From contig DUEN01000002.1 of NCBI GenBank assembly GCA_011176545.1, forward strand, positions 16,830 to 80,829: a stretch of DNA of 64,000 nt, in the 5' to 3' direction. A program made the position numbers and the translations under genes. Shown here piece after piece: positions 55,706 to 64,000 of this stretch. The notes beneath the pieces were generated by a model. That model ran no database searches and had not been told where the DNA came from. It saw nothing but the letters and a program-made list of their open reading frames with translations. Numbering within the stretch: position 1 is the stretch's first letter; the number at the start of each line of letters is the position of its first letter. Source of the stretch: Caldilineae bacterium (GTDB lineage: Bacteria > Chloroflexota > Anaerolineae > DUEN01).

Positions 55706-57016
55706 ATGGCTGACAGGGCTGCCACTTCCACAATGGCGTCGGTAAGGGACAAGGAAGTATCCTCGCGAGAACTCAACCCCCTTGAGATGGCACAGCGGCA
55801 ATTTGATGAGGCAGTCCCCTATCTGGATCCGAAGATTCCAGAAGGGTATCTGGCCAAGTTGCGCATGCCCGAGCGTGTCCTCGTCGTGAACTTCCCTGTC
55901 ATCATGGACGATGGTTCCATACAGATGTTCACCGGATATCGGGCGCAGCACTCCACGGCTTGCGGCCCTGCCAAAGGCGGCATCCGATACCATCCACAGG
56001 TCACCATGGAAGAGGTCTGCGCCCTGGCCATGTGGATGACCTGGAAGTGCGCCGTGGTGGGCATCCCTTACGGCGGCGCCAAAGGCGGCGTCGTCTGTGA
56101 TCCCAAACAGCTCTCCGAGCGGGAAATCGAGCGGCTGACACGACGCTACACGGCGGAGATCTCCATCATCATTGGCCCCCACAAAGATATCCCGGCCCCT
56201 GACGTGAACACTAATCCCCAGGTCATGGCCTGGATCATGGACACGTACAGCATGGGCGTGGGGTATGCGGCGCCCGGCGTGACGACCGGCAAGCCCATTG
56301 AGATCGGGGGCTCACTGGGACGCCGGGAGGCCACCGCTCGGGGGACCGTCTTCTGCATCCGGCGGGCGGCGAAGAAACTCGGGATCGACCTGGAAGGCGC
56401 AGAGGTGGTCGTCCAGGGATATGGAAACGCTGGATCCATAGCCGCCCAACTTCTCTATGAAGATGGGGCGAAAATCATCGCCGTAAGCGACTCCAAGGGA
56501 GGGATCTATAACCCTCACGGCCTTGACCCCAACGAGGTGTTGCGCCACAAGCGGGAGACGGGCTCGGTGGTCGGCTTCCCAGGGGCGGATGTCATTACTA
56601 ATGAGGAGCTGCTCGTCCTTCCCTGCGATATATTAGTCCCGGCCGCGCTGGAGAAGCAGCTCCATGAGGGCAACGCGGATAAAGTGAAGGCCAAGATCAT
56701 CGCCGAGGCGGCGAACGGCCCCACGGAGCCGGAGGCCGATCACATCTTCTTCGATCGAGGCATCTTCGTCATCCCGGATATCCTGTGCAACGCGGGTGGC
56801 GTCACCGTCTCCTACTTCGAGTGGGTGCAGGATATCCAGTTCTTCTTCTGGGATGAGGATCAGGTGAACAGTCACCTGGAGCAGGTCATGAACCGTGCGT
56901 TCGACGCGGTGATCGCCACGGCTGAGGAGAAAGGCGTCCACAACCGGCTGGCGGCCAACATCCTGGCCATCAACCGGGTGGCCCGGGCGATCATGCTGCG
57001 CGGCATTTACCCGTGA
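55706..57016 (+). CDS. gdhA: Glutamate dehydrogenase
   Basis: A 436-residue enzyme that makes glutamate from 2-oxoglutarate and ammonia, or the reverse, with NAD(P)H. The substrate-site stretch is GYRAQHSTACGPAKGGIRYHPQVT and MTWKCAVVGIPYGGAKGGVVCDPK (catalytic Lys), then IPAPDVNTNPQVMAWIMDTYSM. The Rossmann loop is VVVQGYGNAGSIAAQLLYEDGAK near residue 235. Late, AEAANGPTEPEADHIFFDRGIFVIPDILCNAGGVTVSYFEWVQ. ATG 55706 is behind AAGGAGGTGATG. It has an own promoter and a strong terminator (57045-57075), so it is separate from the synthase genes. Confidence 0.96.
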   Translation: MADRAATSTMASVRDKEVSSRELNPLEMAQRQFDEAVPYLDPKIPEGYLAKLRMPERVLVVNFPVIMDDGSIQMFTGYRAQHSTACGPAKGGIRYHPQVTMEEVCALAMWMTWKCAVVGIPYGGAKGGVVCDPKQLSEREIERLTRRYTAEISIIIGPHKDIPAPDVNTNPQVMAWIMDTYSMGVGYAAPGVTTGKPIEIGGSLGRREATARGTVFCIRRAAKKLGIDLEGAEVVVQGYGNAGSIAAQLLYEDGAKIIAVSDSKGGIYNPHGLDPNEVLRHKRETGSVVGFPGADVITNEELLVLPCDILVPAALEKQLHEGNADKVKAKIIAEAANGPTEPEADHIFFDRGIFVIPDILCNAGGVTVSYFEWVQDIQFFFWDEDQVNSHLEQVMNRAFDAVIATAEEKGVHNRLAANILAINRVARAIMLRGIYP

Positions 57017-57044
57017 GCCCCTGGGCTGTGAAAAGATCTTCACC

Positions 57045-57075
57045 ATCGGGGCGCAGCCATTGCGCCCCGATTTTT
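57045..57075 (+). terminator. gdhA terminator
   Basis: ATCGGGGCGCA pairs with TGCGCCCCGAT (perfect 11 bp, loop GCCAT), followed by TTTTC. It lies 29 bp after the gdhA stop. Confidence 0.9.
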
Positions 57076-57106
57076 CGCTCATCTATCACTATGATAAAGA
57101 CAAAAG

Positions 57107-57288
57107 AACCGCAAAGGGCGCAAAGAGCGCTAAGGTCTTCAAAATGCGTCTCTTCACTTTTTGAATAGAGTTGGTGCACAATAGTCGCGCCTACAAAATG
57201 CTGTGCCTTTTACCTAACTTATGCAACGGCTCTAATGTCAAATGAACTCTTTTGAACTACCTTTGCGTCCTCTGCGCTCTTTGCGGTT
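57107..57288. repeat. AACCGC inverted-repeat element, copy R3 (182 bp)
   Basis: Left arm AACCGCAAAGGGCGCAAAGA and right arm TGCGCTCTTTGCGGTT. It is about twice as long as R1 and R2; the middle has extra sequence (57160-57255). It reaches to 20 bp before the RNA methyltransferase start. Confidence 0.8.
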
Positions 57289-57307
57289 AGATAGAGTAAA
57301 CGGAGAT

Positions 57308-58579
57308 ATGAACACGATCACGTTAGATTTGACGGGCATCGCCCATGGAGGCGAGGCGTTCGGGCGTCATGGCGGCAAGGTGATCTTCGTCGCCTATGCC
57401 CTCCCCGGCGAGCGCGTCGTCGCCCGCGTAGTGGAGGAGCATCGGAGCTGGGCGCGGGCGGAGCTGGTGGAGGTGCTGACCCCCGCGGAGGATCGGATCG
57501 AGCCACCGTGCCCTTATTTCGGGCCTGACCAGTGCGGCGGCTGCCAGTGGCAACACATCCGCTACGAGCGTCAGCTCGTGCTCAAGCAGGAGGTCGTGAT
57601 CGACCAACTGCGCCGCCTGGGACATATACCTGAGCCGCCGGTCCGCCCGACGCTGGCCGTGGGGGAGCCCTTCGGCTACCGCAATCACGTGCAACTTGCA
57701 GTGGACCCAGAGGGGCGGCTGGGATTCCGCCGGGCAGGCAGCCAGGACGTCATCCCCATAGATCGGTGTTTGCTCCTGCACCCCATGCTGGACGAGCTCT
57801 ACCACACGCTGGAGCTCGGCGACGAAGAGGAGCCGGCCGCCCAACTGGCCGGATGGTTGCATCGGGTCACATTGCGCGTCGGCGTGACCACCGGGCAATC
57901 CCTGGTGATCTTCGAAACCCGCCGAGATGAGCTGCCCGAACTGGAGGTGGACTTCCCAGTCTCATGCGTTCTGCTCACGCGAGGCGGGCAAACGCAGCCC
58001 CTCATAGGGCCGCCGTACATCGAGGAGGGCGTCGCAGGTCGCAGGTATCGCATCTCGGCCAATAGTTTCTTCCAGGTGAACACCCCGGGCGCGGAAGTGC
58101 TGGTGAGCCTGGTCAGAGAATACCTCGACCCCCATCCGGAGGAAACCCTGATCGACGCCTATTGCGGTGTGGGGTTGTTCGGGCTGGCCATGCAGGGCCG
58201 GATCGGCCGGTTGATCGGCATCGAGGAAAGTCCCGACGCCTGTGAGGACTTCGCCTGGAACGCGCAGGACTGGGAGCCGGAGCGCGTCGAACTCCACGAG
58301 GGTAGGGTAGAAGAGGTGCTCAGAGTCATCAACGAGCCGATCGATTTAGTGGTGGTGGATCCCCCGCGCGCTGGCGTGGGGAAGGAGGCCCTGGCAGAGC
58401 TGACCCGGCTGGCCCCGCGTCGCATTGTCTACGTCTCCTGTGATCCGGCGACCCTCGCCCGCGACGCGGCGTACCTGCAAGCTCATAAATATCGCCTGGT
58501 CGAGGTGCAGCCGGTTGACCTGTTCCCACAGACTTTTCACATCGAGTCAGTGAGCCTGTGGACCCGTGATGAAGGATAA
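57308..58579 (+). CDS. TrmA/RlmD-family RNA (uracil-5-)-methyltransferase
   Basis: A 423-residue SAM enzyme that makes 5-methyluridine in rRNA or tRNA. An N-terminal TRAM-like part (VIFVAYALPGERVVARVVEE) leads to the iron-sulfur motif CPYFGPDQCGGCQWQHIRYE near residue 70. The catalytic domain has IDAYCGVGLFGLAM, the DPPRAGVGKEALAEL loop and IVYVSCDPATLARDAAYL with the nucleophilic Cys. ATG 57308 sits behind GGAGAT. The open frame upstream to 57242 is formed by repeat R3 and is not counted. The lysine-operon promoter starts nine bases after its stop. Confidence 0.92.
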   Translation: MNTITLDLTGIAHGGEAFGRHGGKVIFVAYALPGERVVARVVEEHRSWARAELVEVLTPAEDRIEPPCPYFGPDQCGGCQWQHIRYERQLVLKQEVVIDQLRRLGHIPEPPVRPTLAVGEPFGYRNHVQLAVDPEGRLGFRRAGSQDVIPIDRCLLLHPMLDELYHTLELGDEEEPAAQLAGWLHRVTLRVGVTTGQSLVIFETRRDELPELEVDFPVSCVLLTRGGQTQPLIGPPYIEEGVAGRRYRISANSFFQVNTPGAEVLVSLVREYLDPHPEETLIDAYCGVGLFGLAMQGRIGRLIGIEESPDACEDFAWNAQDWEPERVELHEGRVEEVLRVINEPIDLVVVDPPRAGVGKEALAELTRLAPRRIVYVSCDPATLARDAAYLQAHKYRLVEVQPVDLFPQTFHIESVSLWTRDEG

Positions 58580-58587
58580 CCGTCGGT

Positions 58588-58616
58588 TTGACACCTCCCG
58601 CCGGATATGCTAATAT
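58588..58616 (+). promoter_or_regulatory. Promoter of the lysine operon leader
   Basis: A perfect -35 TTGACA (58588-58593) and -10 TAATAT (58611-58616) are spaced by exactly 17 bp. Transcription would start near 58623, about 30 nt before the leader reading frame. Confidence 0.8.
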
Positions 58617-58652
58617 CTCGCTGCGAAAAGCATCTCGTGAGGATTTGTATTC

Positions 58653-58712
58653 ATGTCTTTCCTTCCTCTCCTCGTCAAGAAGCAGAGCAAGGCCAAGAAG
58701 CCGGACCGCTAG
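58653..58712 (+). CDS. Lysine-rich leader peptide of the lysine operon
   Basis: A 19-residue reading frame, MSFLPLLVKKQSKAKKPDR, from ATG 58653 to TAG 58710-58712. Five of 19 codons are lysine (all AAG), with two adjacent pairs at codons 9-10 and 15-16. GAGG lies 10 nt before the ATG, and the frame starts about 30 nt after the probable transcription start. It is placed in front of alternative hairpins and a terminator, followed by lysine-biosynthesis genes. By analogy with trp, his, thr and leu leader peptides, ribosomes slowed at the AAG codons would sense shortage of charged lysyl-tRNA. It is too short to find by length-filtered gene calling. Confidence 0.75.
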   Translation: MSFLPLLVKKQSKAKKPDR

Positions 58713-58793
58713 GTCTGGTTGACGGCGTTTGCTCCGCGAGCGAGAGGAGTCACGACCAGCTCAGCCAGACCGGCAGCGCGAGCTGGTCTTTTT
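58701..58793 (+). promoter_or_regulatory. Transcription attenuator (lysine-responsive) with terminator
   Basis: Four segments can be drawn. Segment 1 CCGGACC (58701-58707, last codons of the leader) pairs with segment 2 GGTCTGG (58712-58718). Segment 2, as GGTCTGGTTG (58712-58721), can instead pair with CAGCCAGACC (58762-58771), or CTGGTT with GACCAG (58754-58759); both conflict with the terminator. The terminator is GACCAGCTC (58754-58762) with GAGCTGGTC (58780-58788) followed by TTTTT. A ribosome halted on codons 13-16 would cover segment 1 and free segment 2 to block the terminator. A ribosome at the stop codon would cover segment 2 and permit it. Confidence 0.75.
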
Positions 58794-58842
58794 GTTGTCT
58801 GGTGGTCTTCAGCGAGGGTTCGTCATGTCAGTTTACGGTAAT

Positions 58843-60259
<1,417 letters not shown>

Positions 60260-60260
<1 letters not shown>

Positions 60261-61552
60261 TGGGCAAGACGTTCGCCGAGAAGGCACTGGCGCGCGCCGC
60301 CGGGGTCTCCGATGTCACCGCCGGGCAGGTGATTGACGCCCGACCGGATGTGATCCTGTCCCACGATAACACCGCGTCCATCGCCCAGACGTTTTACTCC
60401 CTGGGTGTCGATCGGGTGAAGCATCCGGAGCGGGTGGCCATCGTGCTGGATCACGCCGTTCCGGCCCCCACCACGCGCCACGCGCAGAATCACGCCGAGA
60501 TCCGGCAGTTCGTGGCGGAACAGGGGATCACGCACTTCTTCGATGTGGGGCGCGGCATCTGCCATCAGGTGCTGAGCGAGGAGGCCATCGTCCTCCCCGG
60601 CCAGCTTATCCTGGGAGCCGACTCCCACACGACGCACTACGGCTGGATGGGCGCGTTCGGCGCTGGCGTGGGTCGCAGCGAGGTGGCCGCGCTGTGGGCT
60701 ATCGGGGAGCTATGGCTGCGCGTACCCGAGTCGATTCGGGTCATCCTGGACGGCGAGCTCCCGCGCGGCGTGACGGCCAAGGACTTCGCGCTGCGCCTCA
60801 TCGGCGACCTGGGCGCGGATGGCGGGATCTATATGTCCATCGAGTTCGGCGGCTCCGGCATCGAAGCCATGTCCGTGGAATCCCGCATGGTGTTGCCCAA
60901 CATGATGGCCGAGATGGGGGTTAAGAACGCGTACGTCGCGCCCGACGCGACCGTGTTCGACTGGCTGGCGCCGCGACTGGCGAGGCGGACCGGCCGCGCC
61001 GTCGATGAGTGCCGGGCGGAGATCGAGGCCGGCGCGCTGTATCCGGACCCGGATGCCGAATACACCGCCGAGTACCAATACAATGCCACGGAACTGGAGC
61101 CGTATGTGGCCTGCCCACACTCCGTGGACAACGTCGTGCCGCTGTCGCAGGTGGCGGGCACCCCGATACAACAGGCGTTCCTGGGCACCTGTACCAACGG
61201 CCGGCTGGAGGACATCGCCGCCGCGGCCGAGGTGGTGAAGGGGCGCCGTGTAGCGCGGGACACGCGCTTCCTGGTCATCCCGGCGTCCAGCCAAGTTCTA
61301 CAGGAGGCCATGGAGCACGGCTATATCCAGACGCTGGTCGAGGCGGGAGCGATCATCGGCGTGCCGGGGTGCGGACCGTGCATGGGCAACCATATGGGCA
61401 TCCCGGCCCCGGGCGAGGTCACCATCTCCACGGCTAACCGTAACTTTCGCGGGCGCATGGGCACGCGAGAGGCGGAGATCTATCTGGCAAATCCGGCGGT
61501 GGTGGCGGCGTCCGCCATTCAAGGGGCGATCGCCGACCCGAGGGAGTTGTAG
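60260..61552 (+). CDS. lysT: Homoaconitase large subunit
   Basis: The 430-residue large subunit of homoaconitase, which isomerises homocitrate to homoisocitrate through cis-homoaconitate with a 4Fe-4S cluster. Cluster cysteines are in [13 protein letters not shown] (one) and [14 protein letters not shown] (two). [40 protein letters not shown] and [31 protein letters not shown] are typical of the LeuC/LysT group. In this gene neighbourhood homoaconitase is more likely than isopropylmalate isomerase. ATG 60260 shares its A with the previous stop. The small subunit gene follows after a 114-bp spacer invaded by repeats. Confidence 0.92.
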
Positions 61553-61554
61553 GC

Positions 61555-61647
61555 GTGGAGCGGGGAGCGGAGAGCGTGGAGCGAGAAACGCCTTACGTTT
61601 TACGGAATACGCAATGCGGAATACACAACACATAAAACGTAAGGCGT
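61555..61647. repeat. Heptamer array and inverted repeat between lysT and lysU
   Basis: First four to five 7-bp units GTGGAGC, GGGGAGC, GGAGAGC, GTGGAGC, GAGAAAC (61555-61589). Then ACGCCTTACGTTTTA (61588-61602) and TAAAACGTAAGGCGT (61633-61647) form a perfect 15-bp inverted repeat with units like those before aroC. The operon transcript would form a hairpin here. Confidence 0.85.
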
Positions 61648-61666
61648 AAATGACAGAGGATCCGCC

Positions 61667-62191
61667 ATGAGAATCCAAGGCCGAGTCTGGAAATACGGCG
61701 ACAACGTGAACACCGATGTCATCTTCCCCGGTAAGTACACCTACACCATCACCGATCGTCGGGAGATGGCCCAGCACGCGCTGGAGGATCTGGACCCAAG
61801 CTTCGCGAGCAACGTGCAGCCCGGCGATGTGATCGTGGCCGGGCGCAACTGGGGATGCGGCTCCAGTCGGGAGCAGGCGGCCATCTGCCTGAAAGAGGCA
61901 GGGGTGGGCGCCATCGTGGCTGAATCGTTCGCCCGCATCTTCTACCGCAACGCGCTCAACAACGGCCTGCCAGCCATCATCTGCCCGGAGGCAGCCGCCG
62001 CATTGGAAGCCGGCGACGCGGTGGAAATCGATTTAGAGGCTGGAACGATCCGACGAGGAGACGATGCGTGGCACTTCCCGTCGTTGCCGGAGACGGCCCT
62101 GCAACTGATCCAGGCGGGAGGGTTGATCCCATACCTTAAGCGGAAGCTGGGGACGATGCGTGGCACGGAATACGCAATACATAATGCGTAA
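61667..62191 (+). CDS. lysU: Homoaconitase small subunit
   Basis: The 174-residue small (swivel) subunit of homoaconitase. [23 protein letters not shown] starts it, [42 protein letters not shown] is the conserved core and [12 protein letters not shown] follows. Related small subunits are about 163 residues long (from memory). The extra 11 residues at the end ([11 protein letters not shown]) are coded by an inverted repeat at 62164-62211 that has replaced the original stop region. The enzyme works as heterodimer with LysT. ATG 61667 has AGAGGATC upstream. Confidence 0.92.
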   Translation: MRIQGRVWKYGDNVNTDVIFPGKYTYTITDRREMAQHALEDLDPSFASNVQPGDVIVAGRNWGCGSSREQAAICLKEAGVGAIVAESFARIFYRNALNNGLPAIICPEAAAALEAGDAVEIDLEAGTIRRGDDAWHFPSLPETALQLIQAGGLIPYLKRKLGTMRGTEYAIHNA

Positions 62192-62211
62192 TACGTATCG
62201 CGTATTCCGTG
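62164..62211. repeat. Inverted repeat CACGGAATACGC between lysU and the mazG-like gene
   Basis: CACGGAATACGC (62164-62175) and GCGTATTCCGTG (62200-62211) are a perfect 12-bp inverted repeat around a 24-nt middle with ATAATGCGTAATACG. Similar ACGGAATACGC text is at 61603-61613. It codes for the last codons of lysU. Confidence 0.85.
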
Positions 62212-62232
62212 TGGATGCGAGGGAACGAGATC

Positions 62233-62607
62233 GTGGACATACGGGAGCTCACAACGCAGGTGGAGGCGTTCATCGCCGACATGGGATGGTCGGGACCACA
62301 GTCGCCCTGGCCGCGGACGCCGCGCAACCTGGCCACGTCCGTGGTAATCGAGGCGGCCGAGCTGCTCCAGCACTTCCAGTGGGGCGACGAGGTGGCCGAC
62401 CCGGATGCGCTGGGTGCCGAGATGGCCGACGTGCTCATCTATCTGCTGCAACTGGCCGTGGTCACCGGCATCGATCTGGAGGCGGCCACCGTGGCCAAGC
62501 TGGCCCGTAACCGCCAGCGATTTTCGTCTTTGAAAAACCGCCGAGACGCTGAGGACGCGGAGAAAGAGCTTGAGACGAGATTTTGGAGCCAATCCACCTC
62601 CGATTAA
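62233..62607 (+). CDS. MazG-like nucleotide pyrophosphohydrolase
   Basis: A small all-alpha protein of about 124 residues. The MazG-type core is visible: SPWPRTPRNLATSVVIEAAELLQHFQWGDEV with the EAAEL metal motif, then EMADVLIYLLQLAVVTGIDLEAA with the second acidic pair, and KLARNRQRF. Such enzymes hydrolyse nucleoside triphosphates to the monophosphate. The start is uncertain: GTG 62233 has GGGAACGA upstream, while 62209 is also open. From NRRDAEDAEKELE on, the C-terminus is coded by repeat R4. It is not known as a lysine pathway gene. Confidence 0.8.
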   Translation: MDIRELTTQVEAFIADMGWSGPQSPWPRTPRNLATSVVIEAAELLQHFQWGDEVADPDALGAEMADVLIYLLQLAVVTGIDLEAATVAKLARNRQRFSSLKNRRDAEDAEKELETRFWSQSTSD

Positions 62608-62642
62608 GTCTAGAATCTCTGCGCCCTCTGCGTCTCCGCGGT
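62537..62642. repeat. Inverted-repeat element of the AACCGC type, copy R4 (106 bp)
   Basis: Left arm ACCGCCGAGACGCTGAGGAC, right arm GCGCCCTCTGCGTCTCCGCGGT. It is a more diverged member of the R1-R3 family. It begins inside the mazG-like coding region, supplies its last 20 or so codons and ends 25 bp before the dehydrogenase start. Confidence 0.75.
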
Positions 62643-62666
62643 GAATCCTTGCACTGAGGATCAGGC

Positions 62667-63668
62667 ATGAGTCATCGCATCTGCGTCATCGAGGGAGACG
62701 GCATCGGTCAAGAGGTCATCCCAGCGGCCGTAACTGTGTTACAGGCCACCGGCGTCGATCTCACGTTCGAGCACGCCGAGGGCGGCTTCGGCTGCTTCCA
62801 GCGACGCGGCACCGCGCTACCTCCGGAGACGTTGGCGCTGGCCCAGGAGTGCGACGCGGTCCTGTTCGGCGCCACCCAATCGCCTTCCGGCAAGGTGGAC
62901 GGGTATCGCAGCCCCATTCTGGAGCTGCGCCGGGAGCTGGACCTCTACGCCAACCTGCGCCCCGTGCACTCGCTGCCGATCCTGGCCAGCCGCCCGGGGA
63001 TCGACCTGCTCATCGTGCGGGAGAACACGGAGGGGCTGTACGTACGTCGTGAGTGCAGTGACGGCGAGATGGCCATCGCCGAGCGCGTCATCACCCGCCG
63101 GGCATCGGCACGCATCATGCGCGTGGCCTGCGAACAGGCTCGAAGCCGTCGCGGCCACGTGACGCTGGTGCACAAGGCTAATGTGCTCGTCGAGACCGAT
63201 GGCCTGTTCCGTCGGACAGCGCTGGAGGTGGCAGAAGCCTATCCAGACGTTCAAGTGGACGAGTTGCTGGTGGACACAGCGGCCATGCGTCTGGTACAAT
63301 CGCCTGAGAGATTCGACGTCATCGTCACCACCAACCTCTACGGCGACATCTTGAGCGACGAGGCGGCCGGGCTGGTGGGGGGCCTGGGGCTGGCTGCGTC
63401 AGCTAACGTCGGCGATCGACACGGGCTGTTCGAGCCCGTCCACGGCTCGGCCCCGGACATCGCCGGCCGCGGCATCGCCAATCCCATCGCCGCCATCCTG
63501 GCCGGCGCGCTGATGCTGGACTTCCTGGGCGAGTCGGAAGCCGCCGACCGCATCCGGGCAGCCGTGCTGGACGTCCTGGAGCATGGCCCTCGCACGCCCG
63601 ACCTGGGCGGTAACGCCCGCACTATCGACGTGACGCAGGCGGTCGTGAGAGGACTGCGTGATGCATAG
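62667..63668 (+). CDS. Homoisocitrate dehydrogenase-type (isopropylmalate dehydrogenase family)
   Basis: A 333-residue beta-decarboxylating dehydrogenase. It starts [22 protein letters not shown]; the substrate-binding part is [20 protein letters not shown] and [40 protein letters not shown] has the catalytic Lys and [28 protein letters not shown] the metal Asp residues; [26 protein letters not shown] follows. In this operon it should convert homoisocitrate to 2-oxoadipate. Isocitrate or isopropylmalate specificity cannot be excluded by eye. ATG 62667 has a weak site. A 26-bp hairpin and lysW follow. Confidence 0.85.
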   Translation: MSHRICVIEGDGIGQEVIPAAVTVLQATGVDLTFEHAEGGFGCFQRRGTALPPETLALAQECDAVLFGATQSPSGKVDGYRSPILELRRELDLYANLRPVHSLPILASRPGIDLLIVRENTEGLYVRRECSDGEMAIAERVITRRASARIMRVACEQARSRRGHVTLVHKANVLVETDGLFRRTALEVAEAYPDVQVDELLVDTAAMRLVQSPERFDVIVTTNLYGDILSDEAAGLVGGLGLAASANVGDRHGLFEPVHGSAPDIAGRGIANPIAAILAGALMLDFLGESEAADRIRAAVLDVLEHGPRTPDLGGNARTIDVTQAVVRGLRDA

Positions 63669-63680
63669 CACGCTTTACGC

Positions 63681-63746
63681 CTTACGTTTTACGCTTTACG
63701 TTTTACTCGATACGGAATTCGTAAAACGTAAAGCGTAAAACGTAAG
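63681..63746. repeat. Perfect 26-bp inverted repeat before lysW
   Basis: The arm at 63681-63706, which begins CTTACGTTTTACGCTTTACG, is repeated exactly as reverse complement at 63721-63746; the loop is 14 nt. The arm is made of four heptamer-like units. In RNA this would be a long stable hairpin ending 7 nt before the lysW ribosome site. Confidence 0.95.
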
Positions 63747-63766
63747 TTAAGTAAGGAGGAAGCAAC

Positions 63767-63943
63767 ATGGCCGAAGTAAAAACCGCCGAATGCCCTGAGT
63801 GTGCTGCTGAGATCGAGCTGAGCGATGTGATCGTCGGCGAGATCATCGAGTGTCCCGATTGCGGCGTGGAATTAGAGGTGCGAAACCTGGATCCGCTGGA
63901 ACTTGATCTGGCCCCACAGGAAGAGGAAGACTGGGGCGAATAA
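63767..63943 (+). CDS. lysW: LysW amino-group carrier protein
   Basis: A 58-residue carrier protein that protects the amino group of alpha-aminoadipate and carries the intermediates through to lysine by an isopeptide link to its C-terminal glutamate. The two zinc cysteine pairs are CPEC at residue 9 and CPDC at residue 29, and the C-terminus ends EEEDWGE, the diagnostic EDWGE. GGAGG precedes ATG 63767. It belongs to the operon that starts at 58588; lysX, lysZ, lysY, lysJ and lysK are expected beyond the window edge. The last bases (63944-64000) show only short GAGGTAAC-like repeats. Confidence 0.95.
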   Translation: MAEVKTAECPECAAEIELSDVIVGEIIECPDCGVELEVRNLDPLELDLAPQEEEDWGE

Positions 63944-64000
63944 AAGGGGATGAGGTAATAGGGCAACGAGGTAACGAGGACACTCGCATCCTGGATCCTG

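Overview
The window looks like part of a high-GC chromosome of a Chloroflexota bacterium (Anaerolineae-like is my inference, not proven). Supporting signs are the LysW-type alpha-aminoadipate (AAA) lysine genes, a glutamate synthase split into separate domain genes, MoxR/DUF58/VWA genes, lipoprotein M1 peptidases, and intergenic spaces full of short palindromes and heptamer repeats. There are no rRNA genes, no tRNA I could recognise, no CRISPR array and no intact transposase. Most genes are housekeeping or metabolic.

Layout. 0-7 kb: the tail of a membrane protein, aroC between two heptamer-repeat blocks, a decayed TPR gene, a PIN-type toxin/antitoxin pair, an aldo/keto reductase with a ferredoxin tail, a HicB/HicA pair whose hicA end is frameshifted, and a fused aroK-aroB. 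7-15.5 kb, minus strand: a PII-like protein, a CPA2 antiporter, a TVP38 protein, an AI-2E transporter fused to a HAD phosphatase, signal peptidase I, pnp, a probable structured RNA resembling 6S RNA, and rpsO. 15.5-23 kb, minus strand: an oxidoreductase, a secreted beta-helix protein, a methyltransferase and two tandem lipoprotein M1 peptidases. 23-26.6 kb: a CDF transporter, a 3-methyladenine glycosylase, a phosphotransferase and bacterioferritin.

27-41 kb holds one long plus-strand set: a large exported protein, an ABC ATPase and permease, a membrane coiled-coil protein, a MoxR ATPase, a DUF58 protein and two VWA membrane proteins. 41-50 kb: a phosphoesterase, gatC, gatA, a sugar nucleotidyltransferase, alanine dehydrogenase, an aminotransferase and gatB. 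50-57 kb is a nitrogen-assimilation block: a five-gene split glutamate synthase followed by glutamate dehydrogenase. 57.3-58.6 kb is an RNA uracil methyltransferase.

58.6-64 kb is the AAA lysine operon: homocitrate synthase, homoaconitase large and small subunits, a MazG-like protein, a homoisocitrate dehydrogenase-type enzyme and LysW. Its leader is the most striking thing here. A consensus promoter is followed within about 35 nt by a 19-codon reading frame with five lysine codons, then by alternative hairpins ending in a U-run terminator. This is the layout of ribosome-mediated attenuation, apparently controlled by lysine supply. A second small frame with three lysine codons and its own mutually exclusive helices follows before the first enzyme gene.

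The spacers also hold a miniature element family (three copies with matching terminal inverted repeats and 8-bp flanking direct repeats), a second long inverted-repeat family (four copies), variable-core GTAGGGGCG palindromes and heptamer arrays. Some of these have become the ends of proteins in the lysine operon.
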